This document shows positions 35,639 through 43,385 of a stretch of 64,000 nucleotides of DNA, one piece after another. This DNA is from Natronosporangium sp035305625. Lineage in GTDB: Bacteria > Actinomycetota > Actinomycetes > Mycobacteriales > Micromonosporaceae. Below the pieces are notes generated by a model. The model was given only the letters and a program-made list of their open reading frames with translations. It ran no database searches and was not told where the DNA came from. A program made the position numbers and the translations under genes. The DNA is taken from positions 1,364,001-1,428,000 of the forward strand of contig CAWEKD010000005.1 in NCBI GenBank assembly GCA_963809545.1, in the 5' to 3' direction. Within the stretch, counting starts at the first letter, position 1. The number at the start of each line of letters is the position of its first letter.

Positions 35639-36774
35639 CCTCGGCAGTGGCACCGGTGGCCACCACCGGCGAGCAGTCACCGGTATCCGCGCCCCGCGAG
35701 CGTACCGGTCGGCGGGCGTACCGGTGGGGGATCGGGATCGGACTGATCGGGTTGGCGATCGCGCTGCCCTATCTCCCGATCCAGATTCCGATCGTGTTCA
35801 ACGGCCCGATCAACAGCCCCGGGCCGATGCACCTGCTGTCACTGATGTGCGTGATGGCGGCCGTGGCGATGACCTATGACCTGCTGTTCGGCTACACCGG
35901 ACTGCTGTCCTTCGGCCACGGGTTGTACGTCGCGCTCGGCATGTACACCACCACGGTGCTGCTGGCCGAGACCGACCTGGGGCTGGGCGCGACCCTGCTG
36001 GTGGTGCTCGGGGTGGGCCTGGTGGCGCCCCTGGCGCTGGGGGCGGTGTGCCTACGGGTGTCGGGGATCGCCTTCGCCATGGTCACGCTGGCGTTCGCCC
36101 AAGCCGGCGCGATCTTCGTGATCCGGGACCCGTACGACTTCACCGGCGGTGAGCTGGGTCGGGCCATGACGTACGAGAAACTGCCATCGAAGCTGGTCGG
36201 GGTGTTCAACGCGCCGTACCGGTACTGGCTCGCGCTCGGGTTGCTGCTGCTGGTGGTGGTAGTGGTGCGCTGGGCGCTCGCTTCCCGCCCGGGTCGGGTG
36301 TGGCAGGCGATCCGCGACAACGAGCAGCGGGTGGCGGTGCTGGGGCTGCGCCCGTACAGCTTCAAGCTGCTGGCGTTCACCCTGTCCTCGTTCCTGGCGA
36401 CGCTCGCCGGCGCGGTCTACGCCCTCGTGGTGGGGGGTGCGCACGCGGAGGTGACCCAGGCGACCTTCACCCTGGGGTTGTTGCTGATGGCGGTGCTGGG
36501 CGGCACCGGCCGCCCCTACGGCGCCCTGATCGGTGGCATGGTCTACACCTACCTGGTGCACCGGCTGGGTTCTCTGTCCAGTTCGGTCCAGGAGCTGCCG
36601 GCGGTGATTCGGGCGCCGTTGATGGAGCCGCTGTTACTGCTGGGGACGTTGTTCGTGCTGCTGGTGCTGTTCCTGCCCGGCGGCCTGGTGTCGATCGTCG
36701 AGCGGCCGGCCCCTGACCTGCTCCGGCGGCTGCGGGCGGCGCTACGGATCCGAGCTTCTGGGGAGGGGCAGTGA
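35635..36774 (+). CDS. Liv-type ABC transporter permease (LivM-like)
   Basis: A 379-residue membrane permease. After a ~30-residue cytoplasmic N-terminus it has about eight helices, with DLLFGYTGLLSFGHGLYVALGMYT, the LivM hallmark, and AIRDNEQRVAVLGLRPYSFKLLAF, the coupling loop. The ATG overlaps the LivH stop (4 bp) and an AAGGAGA site precedes it. It completes the importer. Its own stop overlaps the KAS III-like gene start. Confidence 0.94.
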   Translation: MTSAVAPVATTGEQSPVSAPRERTGRRAYRWGIGIGLIGLAIALPYLPIQIPIVFNGPINSPGPMHLLSLMCVMAAVAMTYDLLFGYTGLLSFGHGLYVALGMYTTTVLLAETDLGLGATLLVVLGVGLVAPLALGAVCLRVSGIAFAMVTLAFAQAGAIFVIRDPYDFTGGELGRAMTYEKLPSKLVGVFNAPYRYWLALGLLLLVVVVVRWALASRPGRVWQAIRDNEQRVAVLGLRPYSFKLLAFTLSSFLATLAGAVYALVVGGAHAEVTQATFTLGLLLMAVLGGTGRPYGALIGGMVYTYLVHRLGSLSSSVQELPAVIRAPLMEPLLLLGTLFVLLVLFLPGGLVSIVERPAPDLLRRLRAALRIRASGEGQ

Positions 36775-37778
36775 GTAGTGTCCGGATCGCTGGCACCGCG
36801 TCCTACTTGCCGGAGCGGTGGATGACGGCGGCGGAGATCGCCGCGGCCAGTGGCGTACCGGAGCAGGTGGTGGTGGAGAAGTTCGGCCTGCGGGGGAAGC
36901 ACATCGCCGCCGCGGACGAACACGTCAGTGACATGGCGGCCCGGGTGGGAGCGGACCTGCTCGCGCAGACCGGCACCGACCCGGAGCAGGTCGACATGGT
37001 GGTCTACTTCGGTTCATCCTGGAAGGACTACCCGCTCTGGCAAGCCGCACCGAAGATCACCGACCAGCTCGGCTGTCACCGGGCGTTCGCGCTGGAGTTG
37101 GACTACGTCTCCTGCGGCACACCGGTGGCGCTGCGGGTGTGCCGGAACATGATGCTGGCGGAGCCGGGGCTGTCGACGGTTCTGGCGGTGGCCGCCTGCC
37201 GGGAGTCGCACCTGCTCGACTACACCAACCATCGCTCCCGGTTCGCTTTCAACTTCGGCGACGGCGCGGCCGGGGTCCTGCTCACCCGCACCGGTGGAGT
37301 GGCCGAACTGCTGGCCAGCGACATGATCACCGACGGATCCCTGTCACACCAGGTCCGGATCCCCGCTGGGGGCAGTGTGGAGCCGGCGAGCATCGAGACG
37401 GTCCGGCAGCGCCGGCATCTGCTGGATGTGGCCGATCCCGCCAGCATGAAGGAGAAGCTGGACCGGGTCTCGCTGCCGAACTTCGTGGCCGTGGCGGAGA
37501 ACGCGCTGAAGCGTTCCGGGATGGCGCTGGCGGATGTGGACCACGTCTGCCTGTTGCACACCAAGCGCTCCATGCACCTGGGGGTGCTCGCCGCGCTGGG
37601 GGTGCCGGAGGAGCGGGCGATCTACCTGGACGACACCGGACACATGAGTGGGGTGGATCCGCTGCTGTCCCTGGACCGGTTGGCCCGCGGCGACCGGCTA
37701 CGGGACGGGGACGTGGTGCTGCTGCTGGCCGCCGGCACCGGCTACACCTGGGCGGCCAGCGTGGTCCGCTGGGGGTAG
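36771..37778 (+). CDS. 3-oxoacyl-ACP synthase III-like condensing enzyme
   Basis: A 335-residue thiolase-fold enzyme of the KAS III group, last gene of the TetR-controlled operon and overlapping livM (GTGA). The nucleophile Cys115 lies in DYVSCGTPVAL and the catalytic His263 in LLHTKRSM. Where most KAS III enzymes have Asn in a GN motif, this protein has Gly-His (LDDTGHMSG, His291), so the mechanism or substrate may differ. GDGAAGVLL is also conserved. Such stand-alone homologues can condense acyl-CoAs or act as acyltransferases. Its role with an acyl-CoA ligase and importer is unknown. Confidence 0.85.
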   Translation: MSSVRIAGTASYLPERWMTAAEIAAASGVPEQVVVEKFGLRGKHIAAADEHVSDMAARVGADLLAQTGTDPEQVDMVVYFGSSWKDYPLWQAAPKITDQLGCHRAFALELDYVSCGTPVALRVCRNMMLAEPGLSTVLAVAACRESHLLDYTNHRSRFAFNFGDGAAGVLLTRTGGVAELLASDMITDGSLSHQVRIPAGGSVEPASIETVRQRRHLLDVADPASMKEKLDRVSLPNFVAVAENALKRSGMALADVDHVCLLHTKRSMHLGVLAALGVPEERAIYLDDTGHMSGVDPLLSLDRLARGDRLRDGDVVLLLAAGTGYTWAASVVRWG

Positions 37779-37827
37779 CGCGACTCGGGCGTCGGAGGCC
37801 CCAGCTTCTCCGGGGGGAAGAGCAGCT

Positions 37828-37873
37828 GCGCCAGGGATCCCAGGGCCGGTGCCGGCGTTGGGATCCCTGGCGC
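37828..37873. terminator. Bidirectional hairpin terminator
   Basis: A perfect 15-bp inverted repeat (37828-37842 and 37859-37873, containing CAGGGATCCC) with a 16-nt GC-rich loop. It lies between two convergent genes (ends 37778 and 37881), so it can terminate both. No T-tract is present on either strand. Confidence 0.8.
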
Positions 37874-37880
37874 GAGGAGG

Positions 37881-38957
37881 TCAGGTCGTCACCTGGGTGA
37901 TCAGCGCGACCAGCTCGGCAGCGAACTCCGCCGGCCGCTCCACATGCGGGCTGTGGCCCACCCCCGCGTAGGTGACCTCCCGGTACTGGCCGCCGGCGGC
38001 GGCGTAGCGCGCCAGCACGGCCCGGGTCTGGGCGACCATCGGCTGAGGTGGGCACGCCGCCTCGCCCGGCCAGCCGGGCACCAGCCCCAGCCGGCCCAGG
38101 TTGGCCAGGTCGGACAGGGACGTGTCGGAGACGATCGCGTCCGTGTCCCCGCGGATCCACAGCACCGGTGGCTTCGGTGCCGGCACCGCCACCAGCGCAT
38201 CGGCCACATTGAACCACCGGGGGGACATCGCGTTCAGCACCCCCCGGGTGCCGGGGGCGTGGCCGGGCCAGTGCGCCGAGGGAGTGGAGTCGCCGGGATA
38301 GTTGTCCTCCCCGACCCGGGTGGTCAGCACCGAGTCCAGCAGCAGCTCTTCGTCCTCACCGAACGAGGCCGGGTCGGCCACGTACATCGCCCGCATCACG
38401 CTGCGGGGGCAGGCGGGGGAGTCATCCCCGCGGTCGCGGTCGGCCAACCGCTGCACAAACTCCGGATTGGCCGCCCCACCGCCGGTGCCGGCGTAGTCCG
38501 GGGTGGTGGGGGTGCCGTGCACGTCCCGGGTGCCTCCGAAGCCGTACGGGGACAACGGCGCCTCCAACAGCAGTCCCCGCACCCGCGTGGGGTGGTCGAC
38601 CAGCAGCTGCATCGCCACCCCACCGCCCATCGAGTGACCGACCACCACCGGCCGGGCGGCCGGGTCCCCGAACAGCTCCGGTGCCGCCAGCAGCGCCGCC
38701 ACGTCATCGGCGAAGTCCCGTAGCCCCCGCCGGGCATCCACCGGAGCCGGTTCGGTGTGACCGTAGCCGCGGAGATCCGGCGCGACCAGCCGCAGGTGCG
38801 GCGGAAGATGGCGCAGCAGCGGGGTCCAGAACTGTGCGGAGGAGCAGTTGCCGTGGATCAGCAGCACCGGAGTGCCATCGATCGGCCCACTGGTCAGCAC
38901 ATGATGGGTGAGGTTGCGCGCGGTCACCCGCAGCGTCTGCCAGACCGGATCACTCAT
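37881..38957 (-). CDS. Alpha/beta hydrolase
   Basis: A 358-residue cytosolic hydrolase. Start ATG 38957 (MSDPVWQ) was chosen because the fold begins soon after; no strong ribosome site is visible. Oxyanion HGNCSS (about 34-39), nucleophile elbow GHSMGGG, acid in IRGDTDAIV, and catalytic His in GVGHSPHVERP. A ~110-residue cap lies between strands. It resembles esterases or C-C hydrolases of the MhpC type. The substrate is unknown. It is convergent with the KAS III-like gene and not part of that operon. Confidence 0.9.
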   Translation of the reverse strand: MSDPVWQTLRVTARNLTHHVLTSGPIDGTPVLLIHGNCSSAQFWTPLLRHLPPHLRLVAPDLRGYGHTEPAPVDARRGLRDFADDVAALLAAPELFGDPAARPVVVGHSMGGGVAMQLLVDHPTRVRGLLLEAPLSPYGFGGTRDVHGTPTTPDYAGTGGGAANPEFVQRLADRDRGDDSPACPRSVMRAMYVADPASFGEDEELLLDSVLTTRVGEDNYPGDSTPSAHWPGHAPGTRGVLNAMSPRWFNVADALVAVPAPKPPVLWIRGDTDAIVSDTSLSDLANLGRLGLVPGWPGEAACPPQPMVAQTRAVLARYAAAGGQYREVTYAGVGHSPHVERPAEFAAELVALITQVTT

Positions 38958-39142
38958 GGGCTCATGTTGCCAGCACGCCCTCCCGCAGGCAGTGGGGCCG
39001 AACCACACACCCACCGAGGTTTCCCCGTGGGGGGAACCCACTCGGCTCCGGCCGGATCGTCGGTTGCCAACCGTGGACGTTCGTGACACGCTGCCCGCGT
39101 ACTCGTGGACCGGCCACCGCCGTGTCGCTAAGGGAGGGTGCA

Positions 39143-42100
39143 GTGTCGACCCGTCGGATCCGACAGTTCCTGGGCATGTCGACAGTGGCCGCGGTGCTGC
39201 TCGGCATCGCCGCCGCCACACCCGTGACCGCCGCACCGGCCACCACCGCGCCCCGCGGCCCGGTCATGGATCCCCCGGTCGTGATCAGCCAGGTGTACGG
39301 CGGTGGCGGCAACTCCGGCGCCACCTATACCCATGATTTCATCGAGCTGCTCAACCGCAGTGACGCCCCGGTCGACCTGACCGGGTGGAGCGTGCAGATA
39401 CGCCTCCGCCGCCGGCACCAGTTGGCAGGTGACTCCGTTGAGCGGCACGGTGCCGCCCGGGCGGTACTACCTGGTCGCGCAAGCGGCGGGGGCGGGCGGC
39501 AGCCGCCCACTGCCGACACCGGACGCGGTCGGGAGCATCCCCATGTCCGCCAGCAGCGGCAAGGTGGCGCTGGTGGCCGACACCACCCGACTGACCGGGA
39601 GCTGCCCGCTCGGACAGGTGGTGGACTTCGTCGGGTTCGGCACCGCCAACTGCTACGAAGGCACCGGGCCGACCGCCACCTTGTCCAATCCGGTGGCCGC
39701 CCTCCGACACGACGCCGGTTGCCGAGACACCGACGACAACGCCGCCGACTTCGACACCGGCGCCCCCACCCCCCGGAATTCAGCCGCCCCGCCCGCCCCC
39801 TGCGGGGCGTCGCCCGGGCCCGCCGACCCCACGGTGACCTGCCCGACCGGAATGCGCACGGTGGAGACCTACGCCACCGAGGGATTGGTGACCGCGTCCG
39901 TGCCGGAGGGGGAGATCACCGAGATCCAGATCAGTGGGGTGACGCCGGCGCCCGCGGCGGGTGAGCTGGTGTTGACCGATCTCGCCACCGGTCCGGCCGC
40001 CTCCGCCACGCTGCGGGTGCCGGCGGAGCTGCGGTTGGTGACCCCCACCGATGCCAGCGAGGTCACGCCGTTGTCGGTGGAGGTCACCGCGGTCACCGAC
40101 ACGGGGCGCACCGCCAGCTGCGTCGCCACCGTGAACGTGATCCCACTGGTCCCCCTGGGGGTGGTGCAGGGGGTGGTGACCGATGACGCGACCAACTTCA
40201 CCTCCCCGCTGCTGGGGGCGGAGGTGGCGGTCCGGGGAGTGGTCACCCAGGTGACCATGGAGGGCAACGGCAACCGCGGCTTCTTCCTGCAGAACCGGCC
40301 GGAGTACGCGGACGGGGACGCCCGCTCCTCCGACGGCATCTTCGTGTTCAACAGCAGTTTCACCACGCTGCGGACGGACTTCGACGGTCCCGCCGCGGAC
40401 GAGTTCGGCGCCAACTACCCGGTGGCGGTGGGGGATGAGCTGGTGCTCCGAGGGACGGTCGGCCAGTACTTCGGGATGACCCAGCTCGCCGGGGCGAGCA
40501 CCTTCGTGTGGGAGCGCACCGCTACCGGACTGGACGTCACCGAGGCGGTGGCGGTGCCGGAGGTCGACCCACCGGCGGACGCGGCCGACGCCACCCGCTA
40601 CTTCCGGCGCCACCTGGGGATGCAGCTGGCGGTGCCGGCCGGCAGCCTGGTGGTCAGTGGGCGGGACGTGTTCAGCGGCACCGACGCCGAGGTGTGGGCG
40701 ATCCGGGGTGACCATCCGGTGGCACAGCGGGACGAGGCGTATGCCCGGCGGGTGTTCCGGGACGTCCATCCGCTGGACAACCTGCCGGACACCGGGTTCG
40801 ACGACGGCAACGGCTACCGGTTCGTACTCGGCAGCTTCGGGGTGAAGGGCACGTACGACGACCCGACCGCGGTGCTGGCCCCGGCCCGCACCTTCGACTC
40901 CATCACCGAGGCCAACCGGGGCGGGGTGTACCTGTCGTTCGGCAAGTACACCATCAACGTGGTGGACCAGCTGACGCTGGCGAACGGGCCGGAGCCGGCG
41001 GCCAACGCGCCGGTGCCGGCGCCGGACCGGGCACGGGAGTTCACGGTCGCCGGCTACAACGTGGAGAACCTGTACGACTTCCGGGACAGCCCGGACTCCG
41101 GTTGCGATTTCCCCGGCAACCCGGGTTGTTTCGCCGACGGTGACAGCGTCACCCCGCCGTACGACTATGTGCCGGCGGACGACGCCGAGTACCAGGACCG
41201 GCTGGCCCGGATGGCGGCGCAGATCCGGCTGGACCTGCACGCGCCGGACATCCTGCTGGTGCAGGAGACCGAGGCGCAGGACGTGTGCCGGGTGAATCCG
41301 GCATGGACCCCGGAGACCGGGGCCGAGCTGGGCGCGGCGCGACTCGACTGCGACCTGGAGAATCCGGGCGCTGACAACCAACGCGCCGATGGGGCACCGG
41401 ACAGCCTGCAGGAGCTCGCGTTGGTGATCGCGGAGCAGGGCGGTCCGATCTACCAGGCGGCGTTCGACCCGGACGCGGCCGACCTGCGGGGCATCACCAC
41501 CGCCTACCTCTACCGGGTCGACCGGGTGGAGCTGCTACCGGCCGATCCCGCCGACCCGGTGCTCGGATCGGATCCGGCGGTGGTCTACCCCGGCCAACCG
41601 CTACCGTTCAATGCGGACGTCTCCAACCCGAAGGCGCTGAACGCCTCCCTGCCGGAGGAGGTGGCGGTGCGCTGCACCAGCTCCGGCCCGACCAGCTGCG
41701 ACGGGGCGAACGTGTTCACCCGGGCGGCGCAGGTGGCGCTGTTCCGCGTCTGGCGAGGCGAGCCGGGAGTGTCCAGCTGGGCCGATCTCTACCTGGTGAA
41801 CAACCATTTCAGCTCCGGGCCGGAGAACCGGGTACTGCAGCGCACGGAGCAGGCGGCCTACAACGCCGCGATCGCGGCAGCGTTGCTGGCGGCCGATCCG
41901 GACGCCCGGGTGCTGGTCGGTGGGGACCTCAACACCTTCCCGCGCCCCGACGACCCGTACTCACCGGGAGCACCGATCGACGGGGTCGGGGAGGGGCCGA
42001 GCGACCAGCTGCGGCCGCTGTACGAGGCGGGTCTGGTCAATCTCTTCGACGACTTGTTGGCCCGTTCCCCGGCCGCCGCCTACAGCTACGGCTTCCAGGG

Positions 42101-42548
42101 GCAGGCCCAGACCCTGGACCATCTGTGGGTCAGCCCCGGGTGGTATCCGCAGCTGCGTGGCGCCTACTCCGCGAAGATCAATGTGGACTATCCCGCGGAC
42201 GCGGTCGGTGAGACCCCGGCCTACGGCCGGTACGGGGTGAGTGACCACGACTCGATGGTGGCGCGGTTCGACGCCGCGACGAGCTTCGCGTCGGTGCAGC
42301 GGCTGCTGGATCACCTGGTCGCCACCGGGCAGCTACCGCCGACGTCGGCGATCCCGGTCCGGGCGCTGCTGACCACCGCCGAGCGGTTGAGTGCGCGCGG
42401 CAACGATCGGGCGGCAGCGGCGGTGCTCGCCTCGCTGGAGACCGTCCTGGAGACGTTCGGTCGGGTCGGGATGATCGCCGAGCGGGTGGCGGACGGCCTG
42501 GTGGCGGAGGTGCGGCAACTGCGTTCGGGCTCCGGGGTGCGGAGCTGA
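39143..42548 (+). pseudogene. Large secreted nuclease (lamin-tail and endonuclease/exonuclease/phosphatase domains), one frameshift
   Basis: Start GTG 39143 after AAGGGAGGG. A signal peptide (about 1-35) is followed by a lamin-tail domain (VISQVYGGGGNSGATYTHDFIELLNRSDAPVDLTGWSVQ). One extra A near 39398 shifts the frame; the domain resumes with YASAAGTSWQVTPLSG and runs on for ~1040 residues. Near the C-terminus is an EEP nuclease domain: FTVAGYNVENLYDF, ILLVQETEAQD, VNNHFSS, VLVGGDLNTFP, DHLWVSP, SDHDSMVARF, with all catalytic residues. This matches ExeM/NucH-type extracellular DNases. The single indel may be a sequencing error. Confidence 0.85.
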
Positions 42549-42577
42549 ACGTCGCGGCGTCGTCCTGAGTGGCGTGA

Positions 42578-42886
42578 TGGTTGCGGCCGCGGCACCGGCG
42601 TGGAGTAGACCGGTGTCGCGGCCGGTCGGGATCATCGGCCTGCAGAACCTCCCCCGACGGGTTTGACGGTAGCGGAGCGCCGGGGGCGGGGCAACGGGGT
42701 GTCGGTGCGGCACCGGGTACGGCATGTGGTGTGCCTGGGGTGGTGACGGCCGCGGCACCGGCATGGAGCAACACCGGTGCCGCGACCGGTCGGGATCATC
42801 GGCCCGCAGAACCTCCCCCGACGGGTTTGACGGTAGCGGAGCGCCGGGGGCGGGGCAACGGGGTGTCGGTGCGGCGCCAGGTGCGG
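42578..42886. repeat. Two tandem ~140-bp copies of a structured intergenic repeat
   Basis: Copies at about 42578-42722 and 42741-42886 (163-bp period) are nearly identical. Each opens with a 14-bp hairpin: GGCCGCGGCACCGG pairs with CCGGTGTCGCGGCC (42585-42623) in copy 1 and with CCGGTGCCGCGACC (42748-42787) in copy 2, each with one imperfect pair and a different 11-12 nt loop. A second stem, CCCCCG with CGGGGG, follows inside each copy. They lie in the 3' region of the nuclease gene, in a 501-bp gap. They could be a duplicated terminator, an sRNA or a protein-binding array. No convincing reading frame runs through both. Confidence 0.75.
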
Positions 42887-42910
42887 AACCTGAAAATTGG
42901 AATCAATCGC

Positions 42911-43031
42911 TTGGCGCGGTGTTCGCGTGTGAAGTATTCTGAAACTCCAATTGAATAGGTGAGCCCCGCTCCGGGGCTGTCGATCTCGTATCGGAGTCCC
43001 GGAGCTCGCCGTAGACGATCTCCGGGACTCC
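42911..43031 (+). promoter_or_regulatory. Promoter and two-hairpin leader upstream of small membrane protein
   Basis: TTGGCG (42911-42916) and TATTCT (42935-42940), 18 bp apart, form a good promoter in an AT-rich patch. The expected ~100-nt leader holds two hairpins: AGCCCC/GGGGCT (42962-42978) and a perfect 12-bp stem GGAGTCCCGGAG/CTCCGGGACTCC (42993-43004, 43020-43031) with a 15-nt loop. The second ends 18 bases before the start codon. This may be an attenuator or translation control element. Confidence 0.55.
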
Positions 43032-43049
43032 AGAAATGGAGCTCAAGAG

Positions 43050-43307
43050 ATGTCTGATGGTAGCAGCCGCCGCCGTGACCGTGGTGTCCCGCCGGAGCAG
43101 GACGCGTTCCTGACCTTGCTGAAGCGGATGCGGATCTATCTGTCAGAGATCGGCAAGGGGTACGCCGTCGCGCGACCGATGTTGCGAGACGGCTGGCGAG
43201 TCAGCCAGGTCTTGTGGCGGTACCTGGTTGTCTCCGTCCTGCTGGTCGGGGGGTGGCGGATGCGGTGGCACGGGCTCGCCCTCCTGGAATGGCTCGTGGC
43301 GTTCTAG
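43050..43307 (+). CDS. Small membrane protein of unknown function
   Basis: An 85-residue protein, ATG 43050, with a GGAG site 9-12 bases before it. Residues 1-20 are charged (SSRRRDRGVPPEQD), 20-55 look helical and amphipathic, and 56-68 (YLVVSVLLVGGW) form one membrane-inserted segment before a second hydrophobic stretch (LALLEWLVAF). I recognise no family. It sits between a structured leader and a hairpin, just upstream of the M48-VirD4-like fusion gene, and could be its partner. Alternatively it is an independent small membrane protein. Confidence 0.6.
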   Translation: MSDGSSRRRDRGVPPEQDAFLTLLKRMRIYLSEIGKGYAVARPMLRDGWRVSQVLWRYLVVSVLLVGGWRMRWHGLALLEWLVAF

Positions 43308-43326
43308 CCGGGAGCCTTTCGGCGCT

Positions 43327-43351
43327 AAGGGTCTGGCCACGCCAGACCCTT
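43327..43351. terminator. Strong hairpin between small protein and M48-VirD4 fusion genes
   Basis: AAGGGTCTGGC (43327-43337) and GCCAGACCCTT (43341-43351) form a perfect 11-bp stem with a 3-nt loop. It lies 20 bp after the small-protein stop and 34 bp before the fusion gene's GTG. It may terminate most transcripts, setting a ratio between the two genes, or protect the upstream mRNA. Confidence 0.75.
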
Positions 43352-43385
43352 GGTGGGTGTGGACGGATGCGGCGGGGGTGGTGCC

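Noticed and set aside
39780..41381. 533-residue open frame on - strand inside the nuclease gene
   Set aside because: It has Arg/His-rich composition and no domain; the plus strand carries a complete nuclease.
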